Assembly: GCF_003611275.1 (NCBI RefSeq)
Contig: NZ_CP020694.1
Coordinates: 2,542,001-2,606,000, forward strand
Direction of reading: 5' to 3'
DNA: 64,000 nt
DNA from: Sulfitobacter sp. D7
GTDB lineage: Bacteria; Pseudomonadota; Alphaproteobacteria; Rhodobacterales; Rhodobacteraceae
The notes under the pieces were generated by a model, which was given only the letters and a program-made list of their open reading frames with translations, was not told the DNA's origin and did no database searches. The first letter of the stretch is position 1; each line of letters opens with the position of its first letter. The position numbers and the translations under genes are program-made. Of this stretch, positions 59,466 through 64,000 are shown in pieces.

Positions 59466-60090
59466 ATTCTTTAATCCTTATAGGGCACATGCGACCGTGC
59501 CAATCTCTGTTCCAAACAAGGACGAAGTGTGCCGTTGCTTCACGCAATACCGCAGGGGTTGCGCGAAAGTCCTACCTCCTATCATAGCGGTTGCGTTGAA
59601 TTCGGCAAAGAAATTTCACGTGATGGTAAAAATCCGTTCCGTTTCGACCGCAACCTCAGGCGGTGCACTGCCCCTCTCTCTCTTTGACCGGCGGGCGTTG
59701 AATCTCCAAGTTTCCTTGGCTGTAGTGGTTTTCCGCTCGGCAACCATTGGATGAACGCGAAGAATATCAATCGGTTCCCCCCGGAATAGTTCAAATGCCG
59801 TTTTTCTGGCTCTCGGGTGGTTCACGTCACCGTTACCCGCGCCCCGCCGCGCCGCCGAAGCATCGGTGCTTTTCCGCCGATCACCGCACCTTGGGCGACC
59901 CGCCCGCCCGAAACAGAGGTCTTACCGACCCTCAGCGCGCGCCCCTGACAAATCCGGGGCGAAACCCGCGATTATTGCCGTGATATCAGGCTGCAAGACA
60001 CTTGAAATTCGCCCCTTCAGGCCCGATATTCAAAGCCAAGAACGTGTCGGCCGGGTTTCGACACGCAACTTTGCCAATGGGAGTCACTAA
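59466..60090. other. Long gap between divergent genes, nothing certain
   Basis: These 625 bases lie between the XRE regulator and the Bax-inhibitor gene. The left 300 bases are moderately AT-rich, the right half is GC-rich. Open frames occur but none has a convincing start, signal or family. It must contain both promoters; GGGAG precedes the ATG at 60091. An unannotated RNA or a decayed gene would fit equally well. Confidence 0.5.
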
Positions 60091-60867
60091 ATGGCTGACG
60101 TCAATTCAATTCGCTCTGCTGCCGGGTCGCGCGTCGCCGCGATCGACGAGGGTCTGCGCGCTCATATGAACAAGGTGTATGGCACCATGTCGATCGGCAT
60201 GCTCATCACCTTCGCCGCGGCTTGGGCCATCTCTGGGCTGTCGGTTACCTCCGACCCTTCCGCCGCCGTGGCGCAGCTTAGCCAAGATAAGTACCTGACG
60301 CAGTTGGGCTATGCGCTCTATGCCTCGCCGCTGAAATGGGTCGTAATGTTCGCGCCGCTCGCTTTTGTCTTTGGCTTTAGCGCGATGATCAACAAAATGT
60401 CGGCGGCCACGGCGCAGGTCGTGTTCTACGCCTTCGCTGCCGTCATGGGCATCTCGATCAGCTCGATCTTTCTGGTCTTCACCGGCTATTCCATCGCGCA
60501 GGTCTTTTTGATCACATCGATCGCCTTCGCCGGTCTGTCGCTCTGGGGCTACACCACCAAGAAGGACATCTCCGGCTGGGGCAGCTTCTTGATCATGGGC
60601 GTGATCGGTCTGGTCGTCGCGTCGATCGTTAATATCTTCCTCGCCTCTTCGGCGCTGATGTTCGCGATTTCGGCCATCGGTGTTCTGATCTTTGCGGGTC
60701 TGACCGCCTATGACACCCAGAAGATCAAGACCGAGTATCTGGCCCACGCGCATCACGGCGACACTGAGTGGTTGGGCAAGGCCGCGATCATGGGCGCGCT
60801 GAGCCTCTATCTGGACTTCATCAACATGTTCATGATGTTGCTGTCGCTCTTCGGCAACCGCGAGTAA
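60091..60867 (+). CDS. Bax inhibitor-1/YccA family membrane protein
   Basis: A 258-aa inner-membrane protein with seven helices. The BI-1 signature includes VYGTMSIGMLITFAAAWAIS, SLWGYTTKKDISGWGSFLIM, GLTAYDTQKIKTEY (conserved acidic Ca2+/H+ sensing residues) and ALSLYLDFINMFMMLLSLFG. Bacterial members may leak Ca2+ or modulate FtsH-type proteolysis. A terminator follows. Confidence 0.93.
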   Translation: MADVNSIRSAAGSRVAAIDEGLRAHMNKVYGTMSIGMLITFAAAWAISGLSVTSDPSAAVAQLSQDKYLTQLGYALYASPLKWVVMFAPLAFVFGFSAMINKMSAATAQVVFYAFAAVMGISISSIFLVFTGYSIAQVFLITSIAFAGLSLWGYTTKKDISGWGSFLIMGVIGLVVASIVNIFLASSALMFAISAIGVLIFAGLTAYDTQKIKTEYLAHAHHGDTEWLGKAAIMGALSLYLDFINMFMMLLSLFGNRE

Positions 60868-60887
60868 TCGCTGGACCATCTGATGCG

Positions 60888-60919
60888 AAAGGCCGGCCCT
60901 GAAAGGGGTCGGCCTTTTT
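60888..60919 (+). terminator. Terminator of the Bax-inhibitor gene
   Basis: AAAGGCCGGCCC, loop TGAAAG, GGGTCGGCCTTT (one G-T pair) with two further T residues. It starts 21 bases after the stop. The convergent VIT gene ends 28 bases further on. Confidence 0.85.
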
Positions 60920-60946
60920 CTTTGGCGGCATTTAAAGTCAAAGCGG

Positions 60947-61636
60947 TCAGCCAATCGCTCCGAAAAGATGGCCGACCCCCGCGGTCACGGCCATGGCCAA
61001 ACCACCCCAGAAAACGACACGCCTGATGGCGGGCCGTTTCGGCGCACCGCCCAATTGTGCCCCGCCCGCGCCAAGCAGCACCAGCGCCAGCAACGCAACC
61101 AAAGCGATCGTCAGGCCACGCGCCCCCGCAGGGGCCAGAACAGCCGCCAACAAGGGCAGCCCGCCGCCCAAGGCAAAGGCCAGCGCCGAGGCGCCCGCCG
61201 CCTGCAGCGGATCGGCCTGACCGGCAAGGCCGAACATGCCCAACTCTTCGCGCGCGTGGGCGCCCAAGGCGTCATGGTCGGTCATCTGTGCTGCGACTTC
61301 CAAGGCGAGGTCACTTTCCACGCCCCGGTTCTCCAGCCCTTCGGCAAGTTCGCTCAGCTCGTAATCCGGGTCTTCGATCAGGGCCACGCGCTCGCGCTCC
61401 AAATCGGCCTTCTCAACATCCGCCTGTGCCGAGACCGAGACATACTCCCCTGCCGCCATTGACAGCGCCCCGGCGGTGAGCCCCGCAAGCCCGGTCAGCA
61501 GGACATTGCCCTGCGCCATACCTGCCGCGCTCACCCCCACCAGCAGGCTGGCAGAAGAGACGATACCGTCGTTGGCCCCCAAAACGGCAGCGCGCAGCCA
61601 ATTGCTGCGGTTGATGAAGTGACCTTCTTTGGGCAT
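60947..61636 (-). CDS. VIT1/CCC1 family transporter
   Basis: A 229-aa membrane protein with five helices. It opens with NWLRAAVLGANDGIVSSASL and LLVGVSAAG, has MAAGEYVSVSAQADVEKADL at the end of helix 2 and an acidic cytoplasmic metal-binding region (about 85-140; DPDYELSELAEGLENRG). Plant and yeast homologues move Fe2+ or Mn2+ out of the cytosol; bacterial members probably do the same. I start at ATG 61636 (MPKEGHF). It is 16 bp after a tiny lipoprotein gene. Confidence 0.9.
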   Translation of the reverse strand: MPKEGHFINRSNWLRAAVLGANDGIVSSASLLVGVSAAGMAQGNVLLTGLAGLTAGALSMAAGEYVSVSAQADVEKADLERERVALIEDPDYELSELAEGLENRGVESDLALEVAAQMTDHDALGAHAREELGMFGLAGQADPLQAAGASALAFALGGGLPLLAAVLAPAGARGLTIALVALLALVLLGAGGAQLGGAPKRPAIRRVVFWGGLAMAVTAGVGHLFGAIG

Positions 61637-61652
61637 CTCAGCCGCCTTACGT

Positions 61653-61811
61653 CTATTGCGGCTGGTACACCAAAAGATGCGCCGGGAAGATGACTGGCCG
61701 GTCACCACCCACGCCGGTAAAGCCGACACTGCCGGTAGGCTCGGCCCGGTCCAGCGGGGCGCAGGCCCCCAGCGTCAGCAACAAGATCACGGCAGTCGTT
61801 TTGGCAAACAT
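61653..61811 (-). CDS. Tiny lipoprotein, 52 aa
   Basis: A 52-codon gene beginning MFAKTTAVILLLTLGACAPL: a signal peptide with lipobox LGAC, then a short Gly-rich part (EPTGSVGFTGVGG) and a hydrophobic end (RPVIFPAHLLVYQPQ). It sits 16 bp upstream of the VIT-family gene on the same strand and is likely co-transcribed. No family is recognised and there is no strong ribosome binding site, so it is less certain than the 46-aa lipoprotein. Confidence 0.62.
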   Translation of the reverse strand: MFAKTTAVILLLTLGACAPLDRAEPTGSVGFTGVGGDRPVIFPAHLLVYQPQ

Positions 61812-61882
61812 GGCATTTCCCCGGTAGTTCATTCAGGTATCCCCCGTTCCGCCTTGGCGCGCAAGGCGGTCGGGGCAGTTGG

Positions 61883-62575
61883 TCAGACGGTGATCGGCTG
61901 CATCACCTGCGGCTCCACCACATCGACGCCGGGCAGACCATCGGTCAACACCTGCGCCGATTGCTCCAGCGCGTCGAAGGTGCGGTAGTGGCAGGGGATA
62001 ACCGTCTTGAAATTAAAATAGCGTTTCGCGGCATAGGCGGCCTGCGCCATGTCCATCGTGAAATGCCCGCCCGCGGATAGAATGCCGATGTCGGGTTTGT
62101 GGTAGTCGCCCATCCAATCCATATCCGCCATGATCGCCGTGTCGCCGGAATGATAGATCGTATGCCCCTCGCCCGAGATCATGAACCCCGTCTCCATCCC
62201 GGTGTAGATCGGCCCGTTGTCGCCTTCCACGGATGAGGAATGCGAGGCCGGAACCATGGTGATCGCCACCTCGCCCGCGCGGATCGTCCCGCCTTTGTTA
62301 AAGCCGGTGGTTTGTGCGACGCCTTTGCTTTCCAGCCAGCCCATCAGTTCGACCATCCCCGCCACCGGTGCATTGGTCCGGCTGGCGATGTCGGCGATGT
62401 CAGCCGTGTGGTCGAAATGGCCGTGGGTGACGAGGATTTGAGTCGCGCCATTGATCGCTTCGGCATAATGCTGTTCGTCCAGCATCGGGTTGTCTTTGAG
62501 CCAAGGGTCGATCAGCAGCACTTGATCTTCGATCTCGATGCGGAATGAGCCGTGGCCGAGCCAGATGATGTTCAT
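61883..62575 (-). CDS. UPF0173 metal-dependent hydrolase
   Basis: A 230-aa metallo-beta-lactamase-fold protein. The dinuclear metal motif is VTHGHFDHTADIADI, then the His in MVPASHSSS, IYHSGDTAIMADM and the final His in TVIPCHYRTFD. This is the UPF0173 set (YtkL-like); the natural substrate is unknown. AGGAG lies before ATG 62575. Confidence 0.93.
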   Translation of the reverse strand: MNIIWLGHGSFRIEIEDQVLLIDPWLKDNPMLDEQHYAEAINGATQILVTHGHFDHTADIADIASRTNAPVAGMVELMGWLESKGVAQTTGFNKGGTIRAGEVAITMVPASHSSSVEGDNGPIYTGMETGFMISGEGHTIYHSGDTAIMADMDWMGDYHKPDIGILSAGGHFTMDMAQAAYAAKRYFNFKTVIPCHYRTFDALEQSAQVLTDGLPGVDVVEPQVMQPITV

Positions 62576-62900
62576 GGGGGTCTCCTGAGTGATGTGGGTT
62601 TTACGTCAGATTTGACCCTCCGAAGCGCGGAATCAAGTAAACGCCTCCGCATGCCACCAACCCGGAATCAAGGGCGCATGCCCGCCGGGCAGCGCCAGAC
62701 CGGCCCAACGGGCTGGCGCTTCTGCAAGCCGGACGCCATCCCGCCATCGCGCAATACCGCAGCAAACATAAATTGCCCAACTGCTTCGAAGCAGGCGCCA
62801 TCCCCCGGTCTGGCGCTGCCCGGCTCCGCTTCGCCCCTCTCAAACCCTTGCGAGGCCCGCCCCCAAACGGTAGAGGAGCCTCAAAGAGATGGAGATGTTC
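62576..62900. other. gatCA leader with long inverted repeat
   Basis: The space before gatC holds a perfect 19-bp inverted repeat (20 bp with one outer pair), 62685-62703 and 62805-62823, spaced by 101 nt, and inside it the 14-bp palindrome CTGCTTCGAAGCAG (62781-62794). No gene is supported. The gatC ribosome binding site GGAG is just before 62901. The structure could be an RNA fold in the leader or a remnant of a mobile palindromic element. Confidence 0.65.
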
Positions 62901-63188
62901 ATGTCGATCGACGAAAACACCGCCGCACGCGTGGCGAAACTGGCCCGGATCAAGGTTGAACCCGAGGCGCTTCCGGCGCTGGCGGAAGAGTTCAACAACA
63001 TCCTCGGCTTTATCGAGCAGCTGTCCGAGGTGGATGTCGACGGCGTCGAGCCGATGACCTCCGTGACCCCGCAACGCCTGAAGCGGCGCGAGGATGTGGT
63101 CACCGATGGCGACCAGCAGGACCGCGTGCTGGCCAATGCCCCCGATGCCCGTGAAGGGTTCTTCGCCGTGCCGAAGGTGGTGGAATAA
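62901..63188 (+). CDS. gatC: Aspartyl/glutamyl-tRNA amidotransferase subunit C
   Basis: A 95-aa small subunit of GatCAB, which amidates misacylated Glu-tRNA-Gln or Asp-tRNA-Asn. The sequence [39 protein letters not shown] and REDVVTDG is typical GatC, wrapping GatA. I choose ATG 62901 ([11 protein letters not shown]) with GGAG upstream; in-frame ATGs at 62889 and 62895 are less likely. The stop shares its last A with the gatA start. Confidence 0.94.
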   Translation: MSIDENTAARVAKLARIKVEPEALPALAEEFNNILGFIEQLSEVDVDGVEPMTSVTPQRLKRREDVVTDGDQQDRVLANAPDAREGFFAVPKVVE

Positions 63189-64000
63189 TGACCGATCTGA
63201 ACAAACTGAGCCTTGCCGAAGCCCGCGACGCGCTGCGCAAGGGTGAGACCACCTCGAAAGACCTGACCGAAGCCTGCCTCAAAGCCATCGACGGCGCAGG
63301 CGCGCTGAACGCCTTTGTGCACCGCACCCCCGAGATCGCGATGGAACAAGCCGCCGAGGCTGACGCGCGCATCAAACAGGGCGACGCGCCTGCCATGTGC
63401 GGCCTGCCCATCGGCATCAAAGACCTCTTCTGCACCAAAGGCGTGCCAAGCCAAGCGGGCAGCCGCATCCTCGAAGGGTTCCTGCCCGAATATGAAAGCA
63501 CCGTCAGCCAAAAGCTGAAAGACAGCGGCGCGGTCATGCTAGGCAAGCTCAACATGGACGAATTCGCCATGGGCTCGTCGAACGAGACTTCCGTCTATGG
63601 CAACGCGGTGAATCCGTGGCGCCGCGCGGGTGACACGGCGGACCTGACACCGGGCGGCTCCTCGGGTGGCTCTGCCGCCGCCGTGGCGGCTGATCTGTGC
63701 CTCGCCGCGACCGGCACCGACACCGGCGGCTCGATCCGCCAGCCTGCGGCCTTTACCGGCACCGTGGGCATCAAGCCGACCTATGGCCGCTGCTCGCGTT
63801 GGGGCATCGTCGCATTCGCCTCAAGCCTCGACCAAGCCGGGCCGATGACCAAAACCGTGCGCGACGCCGCGATCATGCTGGAAGCCATGTGCGGCCATGA
63901 CGCCAAGGACAGCACCAGCGCCGATCTGGCCGTGCCGGACTTTGAGGCGGCCCTGACTGGCGACATCCGTGGCAAGAAAATCGGCATCCCGCGCGAATAC
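63188..64000 (+). CDS. gatA: Aspartyl/glutamyl-tRNA amidotransferase subunit A, 3' end beyond window
   Basis: The amidase subunit that releases ammonia from glutamine for GatCAB. The visible 271 codons contain the Ser-cisSer-Lys triad: Lys in [14 protein letters not shown], cis-Ser and nucleophile Ser in the [16 protein letters not shown] and [15 protein letters not shown] segments. About half the usual 490 residues are present. The start codon overlaps the gatC stop (TAATG), so the two are coupled. Confidence 0.96.
   Translation, partial: MTDLNKLSLAEARDALRKGETTSKDLTEACLKAIDGAGALNAFVHRTPEIAMEQAAEADARIKQGDAPAMCGLPIGIKDLFCTKGVPSQAGSRILEGFLPEYESTVSQKLKDSGAVMLGKLNMDEFAMGSSNETSVYGNAVNPWRRAGDTADLTPGGSSGGSAAAVAADLCLAATGTDTGGSIRQPAAFTGTVGIKPTYGRCSRWGIVAFASSLDQAGPMTKTVRDAAIMLEAMCGHDAKDSTSADLAVPDFEAALTGDIRGKKIGIPREY

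Overview
The window is about 62% GC, densely coded, and reads as chromosome of an alphaproteobacterium of the Rhodobacterales (Roseobacter group). The basis is recognition of the gene set: short alpha-type ProS, HdaA, a PccR/ScfR short-chain acyl-CoA regulator next to propionyl-CoA carboxylase genes, an LdtR-like MarR regulator, and families typical of that order (DUF1194, DUF2937, DUF6497). The genus cannot be fixed from the sequence alone. No rRNA, tRNA, CRISPR array, insertion sequence or integrase was seen.

Layout. 1-8.3 kb: thymidylate synthase (cut by the window start), glyoxalase I, a DUF1194 protein, an LdtR-like regulator, SdhE with an XRE regulator, aspartate aminotransferase, a MATE exporter, an alpha/beta hydrolase and a Phd-Doc toxin-antitoxin pair with a palindromic candidate operator. 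8.4-12.5 kb: parE, then a 1.3-kb AT-rich island with two overlapping genes (280-aa soluble protein plus 145-aa four-helix membrane protein), then an HExxH lipoprotein. 12.5-24.5 kb: LolCD, DUF2937 and ProS in one operon; a PerM-type permease with HdaA; polyphosphate kinase and exopolyphosphatase; an EEP-family enzyme and a TerB-DnaJ protein.

25-36.5 kb is a propionate block. PccAB carboxylates propionyl-CoA to methylmalonyl-CoA and the B12-dependent mutase converts this to succinyl-CoA. PccR lies alongside, with TTTGCAAA-type operators both upstream of pccB and before its own gene. Small lipoproteins, DUF7218 and DUF6497 genes are interspersed. No methylmalonyl-CoA epimerase is in the window. 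36.5-44.4 kb: a thermonuclease, the glycine-betaine cluster betI-betB-betA with a BetI-type operator, an EamA transporter, a divergent argO-like/argP-like pair and YebC/PmpR.

44.5-55 kb: two SLC13/RCK_C permeases, a bile-acid-symporter homologue, a repeat protein with 24 octapeptide units (GSGSGGTK), a kinase-fold protein, YmdB, 5-formyl-THF cyclo-ligase and MgtE. 55-64 kb: guanine deaminase, a CAP protein, a putative 8-oxoguanine deaminase, a HisN-like phosphatase, an XRE regulator, Bax-inhibitor-1, a VIT-family transporter with a 52-aa lipoprotein, a UPF0173 hydrolase and gatC-gatA (gatA cut by the window end).

The strongest candidate for an undescribed system is the two-gene AT-rich island at 10328-11604. 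Its gene order, protein lengths (280 and 145 aa) and membrane topology parallel the phage lambda RexA-RexB exclusion pair (279 and 144 aa), without obvious sequence identity.
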